From assembly GCA_964528875.1 (NCBI GenBank), contig CAZGUI010000005.1, positions 1 through 64,000 on the forward strand: a DNA stretch of 64,000 bases, read 5' to 3'. Shown piece after piece: positions 35,383 to 43,358 of the stretch (the stretch's first letter is position 1; each line of letters begins with the position of its first letter). The position numbers were made by a program, and so were the translations under genes. The DNA is from Bacteroides_E sp964528875. Its GTDB lineage: Bacteria; Bacteroidota; Bacteroidia; Bacteroidales; Bacteroidaceae. The notes under the pieces are model-generated. The model searched no databases, was not told the origin of the DNA, and was given only the letters and a program-made list of their open reading frames with translations.

Positions 35383-37149
35383 ATGGTAACAAAAGGAACG
35401 GTAAAAGGTATCATTGCTAATATTGTAACCATTGTTGTTGATGGACCAGTATTCCAAAATGAAATATGCTATATTGTTTTGGATGATGTTCGATTAATGG
35501 CAGAGGTTATTAAAGTAGAAGGTGCCATAGCTTTTGTTCAGGTATTTGAAAGCACTCGAGGCTTAAAAGTAGGAGCAATTGCTGAGTTTACAGGGCGTAT
35601 GTTAGAAGTAACATTAGGACCTGGTATGCTATCTAGAAACTATGATGGTTTGCAGAATGATTTGGATAAAATGGATGGTGTCTTTCTGCAACGAGGACAA
35701 TACACCTATCCATTGGACAAAGAAAAAGAGTGGTCTTTTATTCCTTTGGTAAAAGTAGGGGATGAAGTTGAGGCTGCTTCTTGGTTGGGTGAGGTGGAAG
35801 AGAATCATCAAAAAATTAAAATTATGGTTCCTTTTCATTTCAAAGGAAAAGGAACAGTTAAAAGTATTGTTGATAAGAAAGACTGCACCATTGAAGAGGT
35901 TATTGCAGTGGTAACCGATTCTTTCGGTAAAGATTATGAGGTGAATATGATTCAACGTTGGCCGGTGAAGCGTGCAATGTTGAACTACAAAGAGAAACCT
36001 CGTCCTCATCGATTATTAGAAACCGGAGTTCGTGTGATTGACACGTTAAATCCAATAGTAGAAGGTGGTACCGGTTTTATTCCCGGTGCGTTTGGTACAG
36101 GAAAAACAGTTCTTCAGCACGCCATATCAAAACAAGCTGAAGCCGATATCGTGATTATTGCGGCTTGTGGTGAGCGTGCTAATGAGGTGGTGGAAATCTT
36201 TGCCGAGTTCCCTAACCTGATTGACCCTCATACCGGACGTACACTTTCAGAGCGTACCATTATCATTGCTAACACGTCGAATATGCCTGTTGCTGCACGT
36301 GAAGCTTCTGTATATACTGCAATGACCATTGCAGAGTTCTATCGTGCCATGGGATTGAGAGTGTTGCTTATGGCTGACTCTACCTCACGTTGGGCACAGG
36401 CTTTACGTGAAACATCTAACCGAATGGAGGAATTACCCGGACCTGATGGTTTCCCTATGGACCTTTCCTCTATTATTTCAAACTTTTATGGTCGTGCGGG
36501 TCACGTGATATTGAATAACGGAAAAGACGGCTCAATTACTTTTATTGGAACAGTGTCTCCGGCAGGAGGTAACTTAAAAGAACCCGTAACAGAGAATACT
36601 AAAAAAGTAGCTCGCTGTTTTTATGCTTTGGAGCAAAGACGTGCAGATATGAAGCGCTATCCTGCAGTTAATCCAACCGAATCTTATTCCAAATACATTG
36701 AGTACCCGGAGTTTAAAGAATACATAGCCAAAGAGGTAAATGAGGAGTGGATTACTAAAGTAAATGAAATTAGAACACGTTTACAAAGAGGGAAAGAGAT
36801 TTCTGAACAAATTAATATTTTGGGTGATGATGGGGTACCTACTGAGTATCACGTTACCTTTTGGAAGTCTGAATTAATTGACTTTATCATTCTTCAACAA
36901 GATGCTTTTGATAAAGTAGACTCAGTTACTTCTTTAGAAAGACAAGAGGCAATCCTGAATTTAGTGATTGATATTTGTCACACAGAGTTTGATTTTGATA
37001 ACTTCAATGAGGTTATGGAATATTTCAATCGTGTGATTAATATTTGTCGTCAAATGAATTATTCTGAATTCAAATCGGAACAGTATAATTCTTATTTAAC
37101 GAGATTGGAAGAGTTACTGGAAGAAAGAAAAGTTAAGGCTGAAATTTGA
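35383..37149 (+). CDS. atpA: V-type ATPase catalytic subunit A
   Basis: Catalytic nucleotide-binding subunit of the V1 head. 588 residues, normal for the family. The phosphate-binding loop reads GAFGTGKTV at about 234-242, where the usual form is GPFGSGKT. The A-specific non-homologous region precedes it. DSTSRWAQALRE, ELPGPDGFPMDLSS and RAGHVILNNGK with FIGTVSPAGG are all A-subunit signatures. The frame ends 5 bases before the ATG of subunit B. Confidence 0.96.
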   Translation: MVTKGTVKGIIANIVTIVVDGPVFQNEICYIVLDDVRLMAEVIKVEGAIAFVQVFESTRGLKVGAIAEFTGRMLEVTLGPGMLSRNYDGLQNDLDKMDGVFLQRGQYTYPLDKEKEWSFIPLVKVGDEVEAASWLGEVEENHQKIKIMVPFHFKGKGTVKSIVDKKDCTIEEVIAVVTDSFGKDYEVNMIQRWPVKRAMLNYKEKPRPHRLLETGVRVIDTLNPIVEGGTGFIPGAFGTGKTVLQHAISKQAEADIVIIAACGERANEVVEIFAEFPNLIDPHTGRTLSERTIIIANTSNMPVAAREASVYTAMTIAEFYRAMGLRVLLMADSTSRWAQALRETSNRMEELPGPDGFPMDLSSIISNFYGRAGHVILNNGKDGSITFIGTVSPAGGNLKEPVTENTKKVARCFYALEQRRADMKRYPAVNPTESYSKYIEYPEFKEYIAKEVNEEWITKVNEIRTRLQRGKEISEQINILGDDGVPTEYHVTFWKSELIDFIILQQDAFDKVDSVTSLERQEAILNLVIDICHTEFDFDNFNEVMEYFNRVINICRQMNYSEFKSEQYNSYLTRLEELLEERKVKAEI

Positions 37150-37154
37150 TAAAG

Positions 37155-38483
37155 ATGGGAACAAAAGTATTTCAAAAAATATATACTAAGATTACTCAAT
37201 TAACAAAAGCTACGTGCTCTGTTAAAGCAAAGAATGTAGGCTATGATGAGTTGGCTACTGTAAATGGAAGACTAGCTCAGGTTGTTAAAATTGATGGTGA
37301 TGAAGTAACACTTCAAATATTTGAAGGAACAGAAGGTATTCCAACAAATGCTGAAGTTGTGTTTATGGGAAAAGCACCTACTTTAAAAGTAAGTGATCAG
37401 TTGGCAGGACGCTTCTTTAACTCGTTTGGCGATCCTATTGATGGGGGAGCTGAAATAGAAGGAGTTGAAGTGGAAATTGGAGGTCCATCGGTAAATCCGG
37501 TAAGACGTTCACAGCCTTCTGAACTGATAGCAACAGGTATTGCTGGTATTGACCTGAATAATACATTGGTTTCCGGGCAAAAAATTCCATTCTTTGCCGA
37601 TCCTAACCAACCTTTTAATGAGGTTATGGCTACAGTAGCTCTGCGAGCTCAGACTGATAAGATTATATTAGGTGGTATGGGTATGACTAATGATGACTAC
37701 CTATACTTTAAGCAGGTGTTTTCTAATGCGGGTGCTTTAGACCGAATTGTGAGTTTTATGAACACTACTGAAGATCCTCCTGTAGAGCGCTTACTAGTTC
37801 CTGATATGGCTTTGACCAGTGCTGAATATTTTGCTGTAGAGAAAAATGAAAGGGTATTGGTGTTATTGACCGATATGACCTCTTATGCGGATGCTTTGTC
37901 TATTGTGTCTAATCGTATGGATCAAATTCCTTCCAAAGATTCTATGCCGGGCTCTCTATACTCCGACTTAGCGAAGATTTACGAGAAAGCGGTACAGTTT
38001 CCATCCGGTGGTTCCATTACTATTATAGCTGTTACTACATTATCGGGAGGAGACATTACACATGCTGTTCCGGATAATACCGGTTATATTACAGAAGGTC
38101 AGTTGTTCTTACGTCAGGATAGTGATATAGGTAAGGTTATTGTTGACCCATTCCGTTCACTCTCTCGTTTGAAGCAGTTAGTTATTGGAAAGGAAACACG
38201 AGAAGACCATCCACAAGTGATGAATGCTGCCGTACGTCTTTATGCTGATGCTGCAAATGCCAAAACTAAACAAGAGAATGGATTTGACTTGACTGATTAT
38301 GACAAGCGTACTCTTTCTTTCGCGAAGGAATATGCCAATAATTTGTTAGCTATTGACGTTAACTTGGATACTACTGAGATGCTCGATGTTACTTGGGAGT
38401 TGTTTGTACGTTACTTCAAACCCGAAGAGGTGAATATTCGTCAGGAATTTGTTGACAAATATTGGAAAGCTGCGAAGAATTAA
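37155..38483 (+). CDS. atpB: V-type ATPase regulatory subunit B
   Basis: Non-catalytic head subunit that forms the A3B3 hexamer. 442 residues from the ATG at 37155. A TTG at 37146 would overlap subunit A and is rejected. The P-loop is degenerate as expected for B (LVSGQKIPFFADPNQPFNE). LLTDMTSYADALSIVSNRMD, MPGSLYSDLAKIYEKA and ITIIAVTTLSGGDITHAVPD match the B-subunit blocks. Confidence 0.95.
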   Translation: MGTKVFQKIYTKITQLTKATCSVKAKNVGYDELATVNGRLAQVVKIDGDEVTLQIFEGTEGIPTNAEVVFMGKAPTLKVSDQLAGRFFNSFGDPIDGGAEIEGVEVEIGGPSVNPVRRSQPSELIATGIAGIDLNNTLVSGQKIPFFADPNQPFNEVMATVALRAQTDKIILGGMGMTNDDYLYFKQVFSNAGALDRIVSFMNTTEDPPVERLLVPDMALTSAEYFAVEKNERVLVLLTDMTSYADALSIVSNRMDQIPSKDSMPGSLYSDLAKIYEKAVQFPSGGSITIIAVTTLSGGDITHAVPDNTGYITEGQLFLRQDSDIGKVIVDPFRSLSRLKQLVIGKETREDHPQVMNAAVRLYADAANAKTKQENGFDLTDYDKRTLSFAKEYANNLLAIDVNLDTTEMLDVTWELFVRYFKPEEVNIRQEFVDKYWKAAKN

Positions 38484-38518
38484 GCTGAACTTTTTCAGGT
38501 ATAATATATAAATAATAT

Positions 38519-39124
38519 ATGGCTATAGAGTTTCAATATAATAAAACCTCGATGCAGGATTTGCAGAAGCAGCTGGATATGCGACAGCGTACTTTACCTA
38601 TTTTACAAAATAAGGAGAGTGCTTTGCGATTGGAAGTGAGAACTTCTAAAGAAGAGGCTATGAAGTTGGAGGAAAGCCTGGAAAAGCAAATTCAAAAATA
38701 TGAAGCTATGTTTGCTCTTTGGAATGAATTTGATGCCTCATTAATAAAAGTGGCAGATGTTCATTTAGGCATAAAAAAAATTGCGGGTGTGCGGATTCCC
38801 ATTTTGGAAAAAGTGGATTTCGAAATACAACCATATAGTCACTTCAATGCACCGAGTTGGTATCTGGATGGTATCTATTTGTTGCAAGAATTGGCACACA
38901 CAGCTATAAACAAAGAGTTTATTGATGCTAAATTAAATTTGTTGGAGAGGGCTAGAAAAAAGACAACTCAAAAGGTGAATTTGTTTGAAAAAGTACAAAT
39001 TCCCGGTTATGAGGAGGCTATTTTGAAGATTAAGCGCTATTTGGAAGATGAGGAGAACTTATCAAAGTCTTCTCAGAAAATTCTAAAAGCACGCAAAGAG
39101 AAAGAAAAGGAGGATGCGTTATGA
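38519..39124 (+). CDS. atpD: V-type ATPase subunit D (central rotor stalk)
   Basis: 201 residues. It forms the central axle turning inside the A3B3 head. It has the expected two long helices: an N-terminal coiled coil from KTSMQDLQKQLDMRQRTLPI onward, and a C-terminal one containing NLLERARKKTTQKVNLFEKV, the best-conserved block of the family. Its TGA overlaps the ATG of the next gene by four bases, so translation is coupled to subunit I. No subunit F gene, the usual rotor partner, is found beside it. Confidence 0.92.
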   Translation: MAIEFQYNKTSMQDLQKQLDMRQRTLPILQNKESALRLEVRTSKEEAMKLEESLEKQIQKYEAMFALWNEFDASLIKVADVHLGIKKIAGVRIPILEKVDFEIQPYSHFNAPSWYLDGIYLLQELAHTAINKEFIDAKLNLLERARKKTTQKVNLFEKVQIPGYEEAILKIKRYLEDEENLSKSSQKILKARKEKEKEDAL

Positions 39125-40935
39125 TAGCGAAAATGAAGAAAATAACGTTTCTGGTTTATCATAAGGAGTACGAAGAATTTCTAAAAAACTTACGTAGTTT
39201 GGGGATGATTCACGTAGAAGAAAAACAGCGTGGAGTACCCGATAATCCGGAATTACAACAAAACATTAGTTTGAGCTCCGAGCTTTCTAAAAGCATTCAT
39301 TTTTTAAAGATGTTGAAGGTGCAGCCATCTGAAACAACGGTGAATAGTGGTGCTGAATATGGACTGGTGGTTTATGAGACTATTAATAAACATAAAGATT
39401 TATTGGATTCTCTCAGACAGAAAGCTCAAACCATAGAGCGTGAAATAAACAATCAGGTAATGTGGGGGAATTTTAACCCACAGGACTTAATACAGTTAAG
39501 GAAAGATACGGGGTTATATACTCAATTCTTTAGTTGTTCTTCTAGTCAATTTCAAGAGGAATGGGTAAATGAATACAATGCCATCATTGTAAATACCATG
39601 GGCTCCCGTATATTCTTCATAACATTAACGAAAGAAGACGTAGAAGTAACTTTCGATGTGGAAAGAGTTCGTGCTCCTGAAAAGTCGTTAGAAAGTTTAG
39701 AGCAAGAAAGTCAATCCATTCAAGAGGAGATTTTGAAAGTAGAAGAGGCTTTGAAGAAAATTGCTGCTGAAGATATTCCGACTTTGGAAGCTACAGTGGA
39801 TCAATTACATCAAAGCATAGAATTTTCAAAAGTTTTGTTGAGTGCTGAAGCTACTGTTGAAAATCACTTAATGTTATTACAAGGATGGCTTCCGGAAGAG
39901 AAAGTAGAAGAGGTGTCTAGCTATATGAATAAGGAGCAGGCTTACTATGAAATATCCAATCCTACTCCTGATGATAGTGTGCCTATTAAACTACAGAATA
40001 ATCGTTTTGCAAAACTGTTTGAACCTATTCTAGAGCTGTATATGCTACCCAAATATAGTGAGCTGGATTTAACTCCATTTTTTGCTCCGTTCTTTATGAT
40101 CTTTTTTGGTCTGTGCTTAGGAGATTCGGGATATGGAGTGTTTTTGCTAGTAGGAGCAGCTTTGGCTAAAATCTTTATGAAAGATATGAAGCCACAAATT
40201 AGAGGTGTTTTATCTTTGTTGCAGATACTCGGTGCATCGACTTTTTTCTGTGGTCTGCTTTCCGGTTCGTTCTTTGGTGCAAGCCTATATGAACTTAACT
40301 GGCCTGTTGCTCAATGGTTAAAAGAGAAAGTGGCGCTCGATCACAGTCAAATGTTTGAACTCTCCTTAGTACTTGGAGTTATACAGATTATGTTTGGTAA
40401 AATAGTTGACGTATTTAACCGGGCCATTCAATTTGGATTTAAGTATGCTATTTCAACTCTTGGGTGGGTTATATTACTATTATCTGTATTATTTGCCTAT
40501 TTGTTCCCATCTGTGTTAGCTATGGGAGGAACTGTGCACTTAGTTATTATAGGTATAGCAGCATTAGGTATCTGCTTATACAATTCACCGGATAAAAACA
40601 TTTTTGTTAATATCGGTCTCTCTTTGTGGGATACCTATAATATGGCTACAGGTTTGCTAGGTGATATTTTATCTTATGTACGTTTGTTTGCACTGGGATT
40701 ATCCGGAGGAATCTTAGCTAGTGTGTTTAATAGTCTTGCAGTAGGCATGAGCCCGGATAACATCATATTAGGGCCCATTGTAATGGTTCTTATTTTTGTT
40801 ATTGGACACGCCATCAATATTTTTATGAATACTTTAGGTGCTATTGTTCACCCGATGCGTTTGACATTTGTTGAGTTTTTTAACAATGCAGGCTTCGAGG
40901 GTGGAGGAGTAGCTTACCGACCTTTTAAGAAATAA
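39121..40935 (+). CDS. atpI: V-type ATPase subunit I (membrane subunit a)
   Basis: 604 residues. The cytoplasmic half (about 1-310) folds as the stalk-binding arm with coiled coil (ESLEQESQSIQEEILKVEEA). The second half holds seven to eight membrane helices that form the ion half-channels. The block SYVRLFALGLSGG contains the arginine that faces the rotor glutamate in the family. FFGLCLGDSGYG and HPMRLTFVEFFNNAGFEGGG are further family motifs. The start ATG overlaps the stop of subunit D. Confidence 0.93.
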   Translation: MIAKMKKITFLVYHKEYEEFLKNLRSLGMIHVEEKQRGVPDNPELQQNISLSSELSKSIHFLKMLKVQPSETTVNSGAEYGLVVYETINKHKDLLDSLRQKAQTIEREINNQVMWGNFNPQDLIQLRKDTGLYTQFFSCSSSQFQEEWVNEYNAIIVNTMGSRIFFITLTKEDVEVTFDVERVRAPEKSLESLEQESQSIQEEILKVEEALKKIAAEDIPTLEATVDQLHQSIEFSKVLLSAEATVENHLMLLQGWLPEEKVEEVSSYMNKEQAYYEISNPTPDDSVPIKLQNNRFAKLFEPILELYMLPKYSELDLTPFFAPFFMIFFGLCLGDSGYGVFLLVGAALAKIFMKDMKPQIRGVLSLLQILGASTFFCGLLSGSFFGASLYELNWPVAQWLKEKVALDHSQMFELSLVLGVIQIMFGKIVDVFNRAIQFGFKYAISTLGWVILLLSVLFAYLFPSVLAMGGTVHLVIIGIAALGICLYNSPDKNIFVNIGLSLWDTYNMATGLLGDILSYVRLFALGLSGGILASVFNSLAVGMSPDNIILGPIVMVLIFVIGHAINIFMNTLGAIVHPMRLTFVEFFNNAGFEGGGVAYRPFKK

Positions 40936-40974
40936 TCTTTGTAAATAAAAAATTAATATAAAAACAATAAAACT

Positions 40975-41433
40975 ATGGAAATTAATTTGTTTATCGCCTA
41001 TATCGGCATCGCACTAATGATTTTATTATCTGGAGCAGGTAGTGCTTATGGAGTAACTGTTACTGGAAATGCAGCTATCGGAGCTTTAAAGAAAGATAGT
41101 AGTGCTTTTGGTAACTTTCTAGTACTTACAGCTTTACCAGGAACACAAGGTCTTTATGGTTTTGCTGGATACTTTATGTTTCAAAATATTTTTGGTGTTC
41201 TAACCCCTGAGATTACTGCACTTCAAACAGCTGCAGTTCTTGCCTCTGGTATAGCTTTAGGTTCAGTAGGTCTATATACTGCTATTCGTCAAGGTCAGGT
41301 TTGTGCTAATGGTATCATAGCCATTGGACAAGGACATAATGTATTTGGTAACACCTTGATTTTAGCTGTATTCCCAGAGTTATATGCTATTGTTGCTTTA
41401 GCTGCTGCTTTCTTAATGGGGAGTGCTTTATAA
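40975..41433 (+). CDS. atpK: V-type ATPase rotor proteolipid subunit K
   Basis: 152 residues with four membrane helices, a duplicated hairpin in which only the second hairpin keeps the ion-binding glutamate (Glu135, in VFPELYAIV). Compared with Enterococcus hirae NtpK, its Na+ ligands Leu61, Thr64, Gln65, Gln110 and Glu139 match Leu54, Thr57 and Gln58 in LPGTQGLYGF, Gln106 in IRQGQV, and Glu135. This points to Na+ rather than H+ coupling. The residue matching is by eye. Last gene of the operon, followed by a strong terminator. Confidence 0.93.
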   Translation: MEINLFIAYIGIALMILLSGAGSAYGVTVTGNAAIGALKKDSSAFGNFLVLTALPGTQGLYGFAGYFMFQNIFGVLTPEITALQTAAVLASGIALGSVGLYTAIRQGQVCANGIIAIGQGHNVFGNTLILAVFPELYAIVALAAAFLMGSAL

Positions 41434-41455
41434 AAAGATTTCAAAATCCTAAATG

Positions 41456-41492
41456 ACAAAAAAGTCCCTTTATAGTAAAGGGACTTTTTTGT
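41456..41492 (+). terminator. Terminator of the V-ATPase operon
   Basis: AAAAAAGTCCCTTTA pairs perfectly with TAAAGGGACTTTTTT around a 3-base loop, followed by a T run. Confidence 0.92.
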
Positions 41493-41620
41493 TAAGATAA
41501 AAGAAAGTGTTTTTTCTATAAATATTTTAGATATTTAAGAATAAAGTGCTAAATTCAAACGTTTGCAATCCTATTAGTCTATTTGTTATTAAGTTTAAAT
41601 AGCTATTAAAGGATAATTAT

Positions 41621-41628
41621 TAGATTTG
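41621..41628 (+). promoter_or_regulatory. -7 element of the glycogen genes (candidate)
   Basis: TAGATTTG fits TAnnTTTG, 32 bases before the glycogen synthase ATG. A GCCAAAACATTGGC inverted repeat (about 41633-41646) directly follows and could be an operator. Confidence 0.4.
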
Positions 41629-41660
41629 TGTTGCCAAAACATTGGCATTAAATTTCGATT

Positions 41661-43337
41661 ATGGATAAAAAGATGAAAAAACCTAGTTTTCTTTTTGAGG
41701 CTAGTTGGGAAGTATGTAACAAAGTGGGAGGAATTTATACTGTTCTATCTACCCACGCCAAGACATTGTCTGAAGAATTAAACGACAAATTGATTTTCGT
41801 AGGACCTGATTTAATGGGTGATAATGACAGTTCTCCACTGTTTACAGAAACCACAGAGTTTGCTGAATGGAAAGAACATTTTCAATCCAAAGAAAATCTA
41901 AATATAAAAATAGGGAGATGGAATATTCCAAGTACTCCATTGGCTATTTTAGTGGATTTTAAACCTTTATTTGAAAAGAAAAATGAGATATATGGTTTAA
42001 TGTGGGAAAAGTTCCATGTGGATTCTTTACACGCATATGGAGACTACGATGAATCAGAAATTTTTGCAGTAGCTGCAGGAATGGTTGTGGAAAGCTTTTA
42101 TAACTATTATTTAAAAGATGAAAAGAATGTTGTCTTTCATGCTCACGAGTGGATGCTGGGCATGAGTGTCTTATATCTGCAACATACTGTTCCGGCCATT
42201 GCAACTGTATTTACTACACATGCAACTACTGTTGGTCGTTCAATTGCTGCCAATAACAAGCCATTATATGATTATTTGTCTAGTTATAATGGGGATCAAA
42301 TGGCTAGGGAACTCAATATAGAAGCTAAACACTCGGTGGAAAAACAAACAGCTCATTTTGTGGATTGTTTTACGACGGTAAGTGAAATAACAAATAATGA
42401 GTGTCAAGAACTTTTGGATAAATCTGTTGATGCCGTTTTAGTAAATGGTTTTGAAGACGACTTTGTACCATCTGGAGCGGAGTTTAATGCTAAAAGACGT
42501 GAAGCTAGAGCTTTAATGCTACAGGTTGCTAATAAATTATTAGGATGCAATCTAAAAGATGATACTTTAATTGTAGGTACTAGCGGACGATACGAATTTA
42601 GAAACAAAGGAATTGATGTTTTTATTGATGCATTAAATCAATTAAACCATAATAAACAATTAAAACAGAATATTCTAGCATTTATTGCTGTTCCGGGGTG
42701 GGTTTCTGAGCCAAGACAAGATTTAATTGAACGATTAAATAGTGAAGAGAATTTTACTTCTTCTTTATATAAACCAATGATTACGCACTGGTTACACAAT
42801 TTTGATGATGATAAGACCTTGGGTATGATGAGTCATTTAAATATGCAAAACAGTGAAAATGACAAAGTAAAGGTTATCTTTGTGCCCTGCTATTTAGATG
42901 GGGCAGATGGTGTTTTTAATATAGATTACTATGATTTCTTAGTAGGACAAGATATTAGTGTATATGCCTCTTACTATGAGCCCTGGGGATATACTCCTTT
43001 AGAAAGTATTGCTTTTAGAATACCTACAGTAACCACTAATTTAGCCGGTTTTGGTAGTTGGGTGAATCAATTACGTAATCACCCTACTATATTTGATGGA
43101 GTAGAGGTAATTGATCGTTCTGATCATAATTATGGAGAAGTAGTGAATCATGTAGCTAATGTATTATTGGAATATTCTTTATTAGAAAAAGCTAAAACGT
43201 ATAATATACGCCGTAAAGCCCATACTATTTCAAAACAAGCTTTATGGAAAAACTTTATAAAGAACTATTATATTGCTTATGATATAGCCATTAAAAAAGC
43301 ACAATTGAGACAACAAAAAGAAGAAATTAATAACTAA
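41661..43337 (+). CDS. Glycogen synthase, GT3 (eukaryote-like) family
   Basis: 558 residues, cytoplasmic. It transfers glucose from a nucleotide sugar, probably UDP-glucose, to the non-reducing end of glycogen. It is of the GT3 type known from fungi, animals and Bacteroides, not the GT5 GlgA type. The N-terminal nucleotide-binding signature EASWEVCNKVGGIYTVLSTH matches yeast glycogen synthase. AHEWMLG, TTHATTVGRSIA and the C-terminal YYEPWGYTPLESIAF with TTNLAGFGSWV are conserved. It lacks the long C-terminal regulatory tail of eukaryotic forms. A glucan phosphorylase gene follows after 21 bases. Confidence 0.92.
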   Translation: MDKKMKKPSFLFEASWEVCNKVGGIYTVLSTHAKTLSEELNDKLIFVGPDLMGDNDSSPLFTETTEFAEWKEHFQSKENLNIKIGRWNIPSTPLAILVDFKPLFEKKNEIYGLMWEKFHVDSLHAYGDYDESEIFAVAAGMVVESFYNYYLKDEKNVVFHAHEWMLGMSVLYLQHTVPAIATVFTTHATTVGRSIAANNKPLYDYLSSYNGDQMARELNIEAKHSVEKQTAHFVDCFTTVSEITNNECQELLDKSVDAVLVNGFEDDFVPSGAEFNAKRREARALMLQVANKLLGCNLKDDTLIVGTSGRYEFRNKGIDVFIDALNQLNHNKQLKQNILAFIAVPGWVSEPRQDLIERLNSEENFTSSLYKPMITHWLHNFDDDKTLGMMSHLNMQNSENDKVKVIFVPCYLDGADGVFNIDYYDFLVGQDISVYASYYEPWGYTPLESIAFRIPTVTTNLAGFGSWVNQLRNHPTIFDGVEVIDRSDHNYGEVVNHVANVLLEYSLLEKAKTYNIRRKAHTISKQALWKNFIKNYYIAYDIAIKKAQLRQQKEEINN

Positions 43338-43358
43338 TAAAACATATAAGTAAAAAGA

